From a virus, in IMG/VR virus record IMGVR_UViG_3300038701_002259, positions 1 to 22,930 of that record: 22,930 nucleotides of DNA; one strand, 5' to 3'. The notes beneath the pieces are model-generated. The model had not been told where the DNA came from, ran no database searches, and saw only the letters and a list, made by a program, of their open reading frames with translations. Each line of letters opens with the position of its first letter. The stretch's first letter is position 1. The translations under genes and the position numbers were made by a program. This document shows positions 9,270-15,052 of the stretch, piece after piece.

Positions 9270-9526
9270 CCTTCCACCTCCATCAGTGCTGCATAGATAC
9301 GTCGCGCGTTGTCACCGTTGGCCCCCTGAATTGCGCCATCCCGGTCGGGCCATGACCAGTAGCTGGTAGACGGTGCGGATGATACTCGAAAGCCAAAGTC
9401 GCCATCATTGTCTTGGATGATCTGGTAGACCCCCGCTGCGCCGAAAGCGTTGTACCCGAAAAACTCCAACGGTTTCACGGCCAGCCCCGCGTCAGTAAGG
9501 CGCTGCTTGATCTGGTCATGGGTCAT
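9266..9526 (-). CDS. Hypothetical phage protein, 86 aa
   Basis: ATG at 9526 is preferred over the GTG three bases upstream because GGAGGAA then sits seven bases away. It overlaps the stop of the preceding tiny gene as TGATG. The N-terminal half looks like a small helix pair (THDQIKQRLTDAGLAV). The middle is rich in aromatic residues and glycine (FGYNAFGAAGVYQI, YWSWPDRDGAI), suggesting a compact beta-rich fold. No family recognised. Its position in a cluster of overlapping genes next to the integrase supports a phage accessory role. Confidence 0.75.
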   Translation of the reverse strand: MTHDQIKQRLTDAGLAVKPLEFFGYNAFGAAGVYQIIQDNDGDFGFRVSSAPSTSYWSWPDRDGAIQGANGDNARRIYAALMEVEG

Positions 9527-9636
9527 CACAGTTCCTCCATTACGTCTAAATTACGCGCAGCATCCGATAGGGCACTGTTTTCGTTGCTGTAGATGATACC
9601 GGCCACGGGTACGCTTGTCTTGTCATCGGGTCGCAT
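9526..9636 (-). CDS. Tiny first gene of the leftward cluster, 36 aa
   Basis: ATG at 9636 is preceded by AGAGGCTC at suitable spacing, and the frame ends in a TGATG overlap with the next gene. The product starts MRPDDKTSVPVAGIIYSNEN and ends with a short helix (DAARNLDVMEEL). No family recognised. It appears to be the promoter-proximal gene of the five-gene leftward cluster. Its upstream region is shared with the divergent integrase gene. Confidence 0.6.
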   Translation of the reverse strand: MRPDDKTSVPVAGIIYSNENSALSDAARNLDVMEEL

Positions 9637-9766
9637 ATTTGAGCCTCTACTCGAAAAACTTGGGGGTTGATCTGTTGATAAGTCGCATTTTATCCCAATT
9701 CCGTCCCGCCCTGTGCCATCCGACTACGCGCAAGTTACGCATTGCACTACGCGCGGGGGAATCGGG
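9637..9766. promoter_or_regulatory. Divergent regulatory region, integrase versus leftward cluster
   Basis: This 130-bp region separates the leftward cluster from the integrase start at 9767. It contains a 9-bp direct repeat, ACTACGCGC, at 9723-9731 and 9746-9754 (23 bp apart). It also has a TTGATC at 9667-9672 and TTGATA at 9675-9680 that could serve as -35 elements for the integrase, and a TAAAAT on the minus strand at 9692-9687 that could be a -10 for the leftward cluster. No promoter has both elements good, so these are only candidates. Confidence 0.35.
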
Positions 9767-10729
9767 TTGGCGAGTATCAGGCGGGATCGAGGCAAGTGGC
9801 GGGCGGAAATCTACCGGCGCGGGATTCGCAAATCCAAGAGCTTCCCGACCAAGCAGGCGGCGAAGGATTGGGCCAGCCGCACCGAATACCTGCTGGACAA
9901 TGGCGAGGCTGTCGCCGCGCGCATGACCTTCGGGGAGCTGCTGGAACGCTACGTGCGAGAAGTCAGCCCCGGCAAGCGCGGCCACAGGTGGGAGGTGGTC
10001 AAGGTAAACCGGCTGCACCGCGATCCGATCTGGTCCGTGCGCCTGGGTAATCTGGATGCCGCGACGTTCTCCGACTGGCGCGATAATCGCCTGACCGAAG
10101 TCAGCCCCGCGACCGTCCTGCGCGAAATGAATTTTCTCAGCGCGGTCATGTCCTGCGCGCGGCGCGATTGGGGCCTGATCGGGGCGAACCCGCTGGCAGA
10201 CGTGCGCCGACCCAAGCCGCCCCCGCCGCGCGACAGGCTGCCCACGCCAGACGAGTTCGAGCGGCTGGCCATTGCTGCCGGTGATGACCTGACGCAGACC
10301 CGCGCTCGGGCTTACCATGCGTTCCTGTTCGCCTGCGAGACAGCCATGCGGGCCGGTGAAATCTGCGGCCTGACGTGGGGCCGACTGGATCTCGAAAAGC
10401 GCGTGGCGCGGCTGGACAGGACGAAAAACGGCACTTCCCGCAGCGTCCCGCTGTCCACTGAATCCGTGAGGCTTATTCAAGCGCTGCCCCATGCCGATCC
10501 GGTGTTTGGGCTGACCAGTAAGACGCTGGACGCCAGTTTTCGGAAGGTGCGCGAAATGGCCGGGGTCGAGGGGCTGCACTTTCATGACAGCAGGCATCAC
10601 GCAATCACGCAGCTCTCGAAGAAGCTGGATGTTCTGGCCTTGGCGCGGGTGGTGGGTCATAAGAACATTTCGCAGTTGATGACGTACTACAACGAAGGGG
10701 CGGAAGAATTGGCTAGGAGGCTGGATTAG
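9767..10729 (+). CDS. int: Phage integrase, tyrosine recombinase family
   Basis: This 320-aa protein carries the full catalytic set of tyrosine recombinases: Arg195 in the AMRAGE motif, Lys220, His273 and Arg276 in FHDSRHH, His298 in VGHKN, and nucleophile Tyr307 in MTYYN. The N-terminus (ASIRRDRGKWRAEIYRRG) is the beta-strand arm-binding type; a SAM-like core-binding domain spans about 50-150. The start is chosen at TTG 9767 because it gives the typical integrase N-terminus and has GGGGGA six bases upstream; the frame is open to GTG 9713, which would add 18 residues. It should catalyse site-specific integration and excision. It converges on the leftward early operon, overlapping the last gene there by 4 bp. 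Confidence 0.95.
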   Translation: MASIRRDRGKWRAEIYRRGIRKSKSFPTKQAAKDWASRTEYLLDNGEAVAARMTFGELLERYVREVSPGKRGHRWEVVKVNRLHRDPIWSVRLGNLDAATFSDWRDNRLTEVSPATVLREMNFLSAVMSCARRDWGLIGANPLADVRRPKPPPPRDRLPTPDEFERLAIAAGDDLTQTRARAYHAFLFACETAMRAGEICGLTWGRLDLEKRVARLDRTKNGTSRSVPLSTESVRLIQALPHADPVFGLTSKTLDASFRKVREMAGVEGLHFHDSRHHAITQLSKKLDVLALARVVGHKNISQLMTYYNEGAEELARRLD

Positions 10730-11256
10730 TCTACGTGCGCCCACCTTTTTCTTTTCACTATCGCCCAGACATATGATGGCCGAATATCATATTTGTTCGC
10801 CAATTCGGCAACCTGCCGAGGTTTGTATTTTGCTCGAATATCTCTAACGTCCTGTTCTGTTAGCTTTGCGCCGCTGGCGTCCTCTCCGCGCAACTTCGTC
10901 CCGTGCTTCTCCATGTCCGCCACATTCCCTGATCTGGTGTCGACACGCAGGTTAGACAGTCGATTGTTGGCCGGATCTCCATCATTGTGGCAAACATCCA
11001 TCCCCTGCGGGATGGCCCCAATAAAGGCACTAACCACAAGGCGATGGGTGTGGAACGTCCTTAGGGTGCCGCCTTTGCTCAGATCAACTGACATGTAGCC
11101 GAACCTGTTTGGACGTTGTTTTCTTATGCGCCCCTTCCACATGCATTTTCGCCCGTCGCTTCTTGTGACCGTCCGATCAATCGACCGAACTCGCCCCAAG
11201 TCGCTTGCCTCATAAAGGCCTTCATATCCGGGTATCGGCTTCCACGATTCCTCCAT
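10726..11256 (-). CDS. NUMOD4/HNH homing-type endonuclease
   Basis: The 176-aa protein begins with a NUMOD4-like segment (WKPIPGYEGLYEASDLGRV, about 5-23). An HNH nuclease domain follows, with THRLVVSAF around His71, CHNDG at 89-93, and NNRLSNLR at 97-104. The C-terminus (about 130-175) is a helix-turn-helix typical of these phage endonucleases. This is the architecture of free-standing homing endonucleases. ATG 11256 is used: it overlaps the upstream stop as TGATG and is preceded by AGGTGAAGG; the longer frame only overlaps the upstream gene. It is the last gene of the leftward operon and lies between the excisionase-like gene and the integrase, so it may be a later insertion there. Confidence 0.9.
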   Translation of the reverse strand: MEESWKPIPGYEGLYEASDLGRVRSIDRTVTRSDGRKCMWKGRIRKQRPNRFGYMSVDLSKGGTLRTFHTHRLVVSAFIGAIPQGMDVCHNDGDPANNRLSNLRVDTRSGNVADMEKHGTKLRGEDASGAKLTEQDVRDIRAKYKPRQVAELANKYDIRPSYVWAIVKRKRWAHVD

Positions 11257-11471
11257 CACACCTTCACCTCTCTGCTTTTCCCGCTTCCACGGGCTTCCAG
11301 TTCCCCGGCGTCGATCCGCCGGTAGACCGTGCTTTTCGACACGCCCTTCATGGCCATGTATTCCGCCACGCTCACCCATTGCGGCGGCGGGGCGATGTCG
11401 TCCAGGCGCGCGGCAATGGCGTCCAGCTTGGCTTCCACGCGGGCGATGTGTTCGGCTGTGGCGATCTGCAT
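11256..11471 (-). CDS. Excisionase-like helix-turn-helix protein
   Basis: This 71-aa protein has a short coiled-coil N-terminus (about 5-26) and a helix-turn-helix at about 33-60 (VSVAEYMAMKGVSKSTVYRR). The latter resembles the winged HTH of excisionases and AlpA/MerR-type small DNA binders. ATG 11471 is chosen because GGAG lies upstream and the preceding gene ends at 11476; the longer frame would overlap that gene. Its closeness to the integrase makes a role as excisionase or recombination directionality factor plausible. It could also be a transcription regulator, because HTH sequence alone does not distinguish the two. Confidence 0.75.
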   Translation of the reverse strand: MQIATAEHIARVEAKLDAIAARLDDIAPPPQWVSVAEYMAMKGVSKSTVYRRIDAGELEARGSGKSREVKV

Positions 11472-11475
11472 GTGG

Positions 11476-11691
11476 TCAGTCTCCGCTTGGCATCGATCCG
11501 CACACGTCACACGCGACGAAACCACCATCTGTTTCCGCCATGGTGCCGCAGCATTGCCACGGTTTCGGGCAATCTTCGTCAGGCTCGTTCCAGCGTCCAC
11601 ACGGGTCACCTATGGCCGCGCCTTCTTCGTCTCGGTCGTCGTAATGCCGGTCGACTGCAATGGCGTTGCCGTCGAGTGGGTGTCTGTCCAT
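11476..11691 (-). CDS. Small cysteine-rich (zinc-ribbon-like) protein, 71 aa
   Basis: The start at 11691 is supported by CAGGAGAGG upstream. The acidic N-terminal half has no motif. The C-terminal half has Cys41, Cys47, Cys48, and a CDVCG knuckle with Cys61 and Cys64, consistent with one small metal-binding ribbon. Such 'CPxP...CCG...CxxCG' phage proteins are frequent, but I know of no assigned role. The gene ends 4 bp before the excisionase-like start. A long intervening hairpin separates it from the repeat-protein gene upstream. Confidence 0.7.
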   Translation of the reverse strand: MDRHPLDGNAIAVDRHYDDRDEEGAAIGDPCGRWNEPDEDCPKPWQCCGTMAETDGGFVACDVCGSMPSGD

Positions 11692-11715
11692 CGTTCTATC
11701 CTCTCCTGGGTTGAT

Positions 11716-11750
11716 CCCGCCGCCTTCGTGTCTCGGTATCCGGCGGCGGG
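11716..11750 (-). repeat. GC-rich 9-bp inverted repeat between leftward genes
   Basis: CCCGCCGCC at 11716-11724 pairs exactly with GGCGGCGGG at 11742-11750 across a 17-nt loop. It lies in the 95-bp gap between the Gly-Tyr repeat gene and the cysteine-rich gene, one of the few real gaps in the operon. No T-run follows on either strand, so it is not a standard intrinsic terminator. A processing or attenuation signal is possible. Confidence 0.55.
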
Positions 11751-11786
11751 GAACCCGTCCGTCTGGGGGATCGGGCGGGTTATTGT

Positions 11787-12047
11787 TTAGCCAGAGCCGG
11801 AGCCATAGCCAGAGCCAGAGCCATAGCCATAGCCGGAGCCATAGCCATAGCCAGAGCCATAGCCATAGCCATCGCCAGAGCCATAGCCATAGCCAGAGCC
11901 ATAGCCATCGCCAGAGCCATAGCCATAGCCGGAGCCATCGCCAGAGCCAGAGCCATCGCCAGAGCCATCGCCAGAGCCATAGCCAGAGCCATAGCCATTC
12001 TCTTCGAAAGTTTCCGGTGCGAGTTTGATCACATTAGGAAGGCTCAT
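11787..12047 (-). CDS. Gly-Tyr/Gly-Ser/Gly-Asp dipeptide repeat protein
   Basis: After a 17-residue N-terminus (MSLPNVIKLAPETFEEN) the 86-aa product is 34 uninterrupted dipeptides of Gly plus Tyr (14), Ser (15) or Asp (5), ending in Gly. The DNA is a tandem array of hexamers of the form GGC-TCT/TAT/GAT, with occasional TCC, so glycine is always GGC. ATG 12047 has GGAG nine bases upstream; a TTG at 12062 would add five residues. It overlaps the preceding gene by 14 bp, so translation is probably coupled. Such a sequence should be disordered or phase-separating, but function is unknown. Both other frames of the array are long and open, and only this one has a real N-terminus. Confidence 0.8.
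   Translation of the reverse strand: MSLPNVIKLAPETFEENGYGSGYGSGDGSGDGSGSGDGSGYGYGSGDGYGSGYGYGSGDGYGYGSGYGYGSGYGYGSGSGYGSGSG
11790..11996 (-). repeat. Tandem hexanucleotide array
   Basis: About 34 hexamers vary only in the second codon (TCT, TCC, TAT or GAT after GGC). The array is in frame throughout, so gain or loss of a unit keeps the reading frame. The higher-order pattern Tyr-Tyr-Ser recurs several times toward the 3' end, which suggests growth by slippage or unequal exchange. Confidence 0.85.
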
Positions 12048-12414
12048 ATTCAGGCGCTCCAAGGATGGACTGACCAGCAGCAGCGGTCGTTGGCAGAATT
12101 TCGCAGGCGTCGAGAATGCAGATTTCCGCCACTTCGCCTGCGATCTTGCTGCCGGAAGGGGCGATGCCGTGAAGCGCCACGCCGCTCAGAGTGTGTCCTT
12201 TCGCGGCTTTCCAATGCCAGAGACGGCGCGATCCGGTAAGGCGAACGGTGCGGTCATGAACCGAAACCAGCGTACCGGCGTGAACGCCGCTATCGCGGCT
12301 GCGGATGATAACAAATTGCCCGATCATTTGCGCCGCCGGGTGGTCGGTCGGGGTCGGCGCGGGTGCGTCATCGCGCAGCAATTCCAAAAGTGTCGTCAGC
12401 TTTTCAATGTTCAT
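12034..12414 (-). CDS. DUF6948-like phage protein
   Basis: The 126-aa protein has a leucine-rich N-terminal helix, then a core with SGVHAGTLVS, RRLWHWKAAKG and LHGIAPSGSKI. These resemble the conserved strands of the DUF6948 family of small phage proteins; function is not known. ATG 12414 is chosen because GGAAGGAAAG precedes it; the longer frame has no such signal. It overlaps the Gly-Tyr repeat gene, whose start lies inside its last codons, so the two are probably made together. The family call is from memory of the motif pattern and should be checked by profile search. Confidence 0.75.
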   Translation of the reverse strand: MNIEKLTTLLELLRDDAPAPTPTDHPAAQMIGQFVIIRSRDSGVHAGTLVSVHDRTVRLTGSRRLWHWKAAKGHTLSGVALHGIAPSGSKIAGEVAEICILDACEILPTTAAAGQSILGAPEYEPS

Positions 12415-12493
12415 CTGTCTTTCCTTCCTTGTGTAAGTTCCCCCGGCGACCGTGCGAATGATGCGCCGGGGGCAGCCGTCCGTGAGTGAGCGG

Positions 12494-12751
12494 CTATCTC
12501 GGTTCAATGTCGCGCCACGCCTCGCGGGCCATGCGCTGGATTGCGTCGTGCTTCTGTTCTGCCGTGGCGTCAGGGCGTCCGAGAATGTGACCGGCAAAGG
12601 TTTCGCAGCAAGCCTCAAAGCCAAGGGCGCGCATAGCCTCAAGCATCATTTCCCGGTGTTCCGCGTCTTTGCGGCGGGCATCCTCGATTGCGCGCTGTTC
12701 GACGCCGCGCAGGCCAAGGCGTTCGGGGGATGGGTTGCGGCGGTGGAACAT
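12494..12751 (-). CDS. Hypothetical helical phage protein, 85 aa
   Basis: ATG 12751 overlaps the preceding stop as TGATG and has GGAGGGGAAG just upstream. The product is predicted almost wholly helical and charged, with a central stretch RKDAEHREMMLEAMRALGFE, two adjacent cysteines and a C-terminal REAWRDIEPR. No family recognised. An 80-bp gap, holding the ribosome-binding site of the next gene, follows it in the operon. Confidence 0.7.
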   Translation of the reverse strand: MFHRRNPSPERLGLRGVEQRAIEDARRKDAEHREMMLEAMRALGFEACCETFAGHILGRPDATAEQKHDAIQRMAREAWRDIEPR

Positions 12752-13149
12752 CACTTCCCCTCCACGGCTGCGCGGGCGAATGCAACTGTGCAAAGATTGC
12801 ACTCCTGATCCATTGTGCGGCTGTGCACACAAACATTCGGCCTGTCGCCGTCAACCGGTGGGACGTCCTGGTCTCGAATTTTAGTCAACGCTGCAATCAA
12901 CTCGTCCCGTTCCTTCTCCAATTCCTTGAGGTGCGCGATCGCTTCTGCATCCGCGTGTTTCTCGGTGCGCAGAATGGCGTTTTCTTCTTTGAGACGCAGC
13001 CAGTCGAGGGCGATAGCATCAAGCTCGTTCACGAGACTGCTTGTCCCCATGTGCATCATCATGGGTTGGCCGGGAAGCTGCATCATCAGGAATTGTGTCA
13101 CGCGCTCCCGCGCCGCCTTCACGGCTTCCGGTGTCAGTCGGTCAGTCAT
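12751..13149 (-). CDS. Coiled-coil phage protein with Cys/His end
   Basis: This 132-aa protein starts at ATG 13149 (AGGGAGAAG upstream, overlap ATGA with the preceding gene). Residues about 50-95 form a coiled coil (LRLKEENAILRTEKHADAE). The C-terminus carries a Cys-x-His...Cys-x2-Cys set (VCVHSRTMDQECNLCT) that could bind a metal. A methionine-rich patch (FLMMQLPGQPMMMHMG) precedes the coiled coil. I know no function; such 'coiled coil plus Cys knuckle' proteins are common in phage early operons. Confidence 0.75.
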   Translation of the reverse strand: MTDRLTPEAVKAARERVTQFLMMQLPGQPMMMHMGTSSLVNELDAIALDWLRLKEENAILRTEKHADAEAIAHLKELEKERDELIAALTKIRDQDVPPVDGDRPNVCVHSRTMDQECNLCTVAFARAAVEGK

Positions 13150-13496
13150 TGGGCTTCTCCCTTTGCTTTGGCGATAGCGGCGCGGGCGGCAAGGATTTCT
13201 GCGACAACCTGTTCGCCCCACCTTTTCCGCAGTTGGGCTTCATCCCACCCATTCGTGTGGGAAAGCATGGCTTCCAGCGCTTCCAGAAGGTCAGGCGCGG
13301 CGGCGATCAGGCGGGCGTTGGCTTCCCATGGGTCTGTTCCATTCCTGCGATGCTCATTCAAAAATTCTGCGTCCATCACAGTTTTGGGTTCGCGCGCTTG
13401 GCAAAGGACAAATCCGTCAACGCATACCGTGCCCCAATCGTGATATTTTGTGGGTCTGTATTCCCAAGGCCCCGGCGTGTGCTTTGCTTTCGTCAT
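13146..13496 (-). CDS. HTPGPW-type phage protein, 116 aa
   Basis: The N-terminal KHTPGPWEY and the later ANARLIAAAPDLLEALEAML are hallmarks of a family of small proteins very common in phages of Gram-negative bacteria. The biochemical role is unknown to me. ATG 13496 follows the stop of the preceding 41-aa gene by one base and has GGAGTG upstream. The middle is a short beta-rich domain, the rest helical. It is coupled by ATGA to the next gene. Confidence 0.85.
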   Translation of the reverse strand: MTKAKHTPGPWEYRPTKYHDWGTVCVDGFVLCQAREPKTVMDAEFLNEHRRNGTDPWEANARLIAAAPDLLEALEAMLSHTNGWDEAQLRKRWGEQVVAEILAARAAIAKAKGEAQ

Positions 13497-13497
13497 G

Positions 13498-13623
13498 TCA
13501 AATCACTCCATAGCTTGCGGCCAACAGTGCCAGCGTCACGACAATGCAGATCACGGCAACGCCAAGGTCATCGCGGCTGGCGCGGATCGGGGCGGGGCGG
13601 ATGTAGCGGCGAAGGGGGTTCAT
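13498..13623 (-). CDS. Tiny membrane protein, 41 aa
   Basis: This gene is below usual length cut-offs. ATG 13623 overlaps the upstream stop as ATGA and has GGGAGG at good spacing; TGA lies one base before the next start. The first 20 residues are basic (MNPLRRYIRPAPIRASRDDL); residues about 21-41 are a single hydrophobic helix (GVAVICIVVTLALLAAS) ending at the C-terminus. It is probably a tail-anchored or N-in inner-membrane peptide. Possible roles are superinfection exclusion or inhibition of a host membrane enzyme, but nothing in the sequence decides this. Confidence 0.75.
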   Translation of the reverse strand: MNPLRRYIRPAPIRASRDDLGVAVICIVVTLALLAASYGVI

Positions 13624-13934
13624 TCGGGGGCCTCCCATGTTGGTCCCGGCGAGGACGGGGAGACGCACGCCGCGCAGCGGTAAACGGGCGGCTCCGGGTG
13701 GTAGCCCTCGGAAACTACGGTCAGGCCGTCACAGGCCCCGCAGGCGCAGCGCGGGTTGTCTCGGCGCCAGGCGCGCAACTCCGGGCCGGAAAGCGGCGCA
13801 GCCCGGCGGGGCAGGGCGGCAATCGTCCTAAGTCCGGTCCCGCCGCACACGTCGCAGCGCGCCCCGTCTTCGGCCCACTTGTCACCCCGGCAGGTGCGGC
13901 AGAAATCGGTGGGATCTGCAAAAGCGTCGAGCAT
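13620..13934 (-). CDS. Zinc-finger-like protein with DnaJ-type Cys pairs
   Basis: The 104-aa protein contains FCRTCRG (Cys12, Cys15) and CDVCGGTG (Cys27, Cys30), the repeat type seen in DnaJ zinc fingers. A second group follows at Cys63, Cys65, Cys68, then Cys87 and Cys90. It could bind two metal ions. ATG 13934 is chosen because GAGGGTG lies just upstream and the preceding gene ends at 13945; the longer frame would run through the HNH gene. No J-domain is present, so it is not a DnaJ itself. Function unknown. Confidence 0.75.
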   Translation of the reverse strand: MLDAFADPTDFCRTCRGDKWAEDGARCDVCGGTGLRTIAALPRRAAPLSGPELRAWRRDNPRCACGACDGLTVVSEGYHPEPPVYRCAACVSPSSPGPTWEAPE

Positions 13935-13944
13935 GTTCACACCC

Positions 13945-14307
13945 TCAGTCATTCGGCCAAACGGCATCGCCGTTGAATTTCCGGTAAGGGATCTTCCGTT
14001 TCTTCGGAGCAATACCCAGGTGCTTCGCCCGAACGCGCGCCACCTTGGCCTTCTCGGCAACATCGGCCTTGCTTTTGGCTCCATGGCATGAGCGGCGCAG
14101 GGCGCGCAGGTTGCTTTCCCGGTTTTCACCGCCGTTCACCAACGCGACCTCATGGTCGAACTCGGTCTTCTCGGCGTAGGCGCCAAGCTTTACGCCGCAC
14201 CCGCAGGCGCAAAGCCCGTCCTGGGCCAGCACGATACGGGCCTTGACGCGGGGCGGGGCCGGGGTTTCGTCGGTTTTGCCGATCCATTCCGAGACAGAAC
14301 GCGCCAT
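13945..14307 (-). CDS. HNH endonuclease (compact, 120 aa)
   Basis: A zinc-binding CACGCG (Cys33, 35, 37) precedes the HNH core: EFDHEVAL with His52, NGGENRESNLRAL (Asn58-Leu70), and CHGAKSK with His75. A basic tail (KKRKIPYRKFNGD) follows. This is the classic small HNH nuclease found in phages, either a nickase or homing-type nuclease or a helper for packaging. No terminase lies in this window, so a packaging role is not indicated. ATG 14307 overlaps the preceding stop as TGATG; longer frames only overlap that gene. Confidence 0.9.
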   Translation of the reverse strand: MARSVSEWIGKTDETPAPPRVKARIVLAQDGLCACGCGVKLGAYAEKTEFDHEVALVNGGENRESNLRALRRSCHGAKSKADVAEKAKVARVRAKHLGIAPKKRKIPYRKFNGDAVWPND

Positions 14308-14513
14308 CAGGTCAGCCCCGCCAGCTTCGCGCCCTCGTAGAGCGCTTGAGCATCGCGCAGTTCCGCGCGGGTGCAGTTGTGGTCGATCAGGCAATCCACC
14401 TCGGCGGCGATCTCGCGCAGCGCGGCCGCCGGTGCACCGTCTTCGTTGTTGGCCGCGCGAACGGCATCATAGACCGCGCTATTCAGGGCGCTCATTGCAT
14501 CATCATAGGTCAT
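14307..14513 (-). CDS. Small helical phage protein, 68 aa
   Basis: ATG 14513 overlaps the upstream stop as ATGA and has AAGGAAAG upstream. The sequence is all-helical in appearance, with YDDAMSALNSAVYDAVRAA and CTRAELRDAQALYEGAKLA, and one Cys pair separated by about seven residues. No family recognised. It couples directly into the HNH gene. Confidence 0.7.
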   Translation of the reverse strand: MTYDDAMSALNSAVYDAVRAANNEDGAPAAALREIAAEVDCLIDHNCTRAELRDAQALYEGAKLAGLT

Positions 14514-15052
14514 GCGGCTTTCCTTCTTGTCAGGTCTTCGGGCGCGCAGCCGATCAGGCCCGCGATGTAGTTGAGAATGTCTGTTTTCGATCTCTGGAAC
14601 TCGCCATCCGGCATGGCCTTGTAGGTCTGGCTCCTTGGCGTGTAGCTGTAGACAAGCTTCCCGCTGACCGTGGTGATCGAGTATCCGTGAGCCTTGTCTG
14701 CCAGCGCCTTCACATGGGCGGCCAGCCGCAGGGCAGCGCGCTCAGATCCCGCGACCATCACGGCAGCGTCGCAGTAGCCGCACTTGATCAGCGCGTGGCG
14801 TCTAAGGGTGTCTTTGTTCTTCGCAAACGGGGCATCCTGCATGTGCTCTGGCAGGTTCTCCAGTGCATCTTGCAGCCACGCGAATTGGTGGTTGTGCGAT
14901 TGCTCGGTGCGCGGCTTCCCATCTGGGTTAATGAGAAGCCGCGTCACCTCGCCCGCGCCGAGTGTGTCCAGGCACACGGCGCGAGACCAGTTGCCATCCG
15001 GGATAAAGACTTCGCCCGTCCAGACGGCAGATATGGGGTCCGTGGTGGACAT
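14510..15052 (-). CDS. Conserved-type phage protein, 180 aa
   Basis: The pattern HNHQFAWLQDALENLPEH, then LRRHALIKCGYC, YTPRSQTYKAM and EFQRSKTDILNYIAGLIG matches a type of protein I recall from many alphaproteobacterial phages, in which this central block is conserved. No function is known to me. ATG 15052 overlaps the DUF2303 stop as TGATG; the longer frame upstream only overlaps that gene. Given its place directly after the DUF2303 gene in a recombination operon, a role in DNA metabolism is possible but unproven. Confidence 0.75.
   Translation of the reverse strand: MSTTDPISAVWTGEVFIPDGNWSRAVCLDTLGAGEVTRLLINPDGKPRTEQSHNHQFAWLQDALENLPEHMQDAPFAKNKDTLRRHALIKCGYCDAAVMVAGSERAALRLAAHVKALADKAHGYSITTVSGKLVYSYTPRSQTYKAMPDGEFQRSKTDILNYIAGLIGCAPEDLTRRKAA

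Noticed and set aside
9647-10744. 365-aa minus-strand frame opposite the integrase
   Set aside because: The integrase frame has all catalytic residues, while this antisense frame has no motif and no start signal.
11790-11996. CRISPR array
   Set aside because: The repeats are contiguous hexamers without spacers and lie in frame in a gene with a real N-terminus.
11660-12028. Ser-His-Gln-rich plus-strand frame and Met-Ala-Leu-rich minus-strand frame
   Set aside because: Both are shifted readings of the hexamer array; only the Gly-Tyr frame has an upstream unique sequence, a ribosome-binding site and gene overlap.
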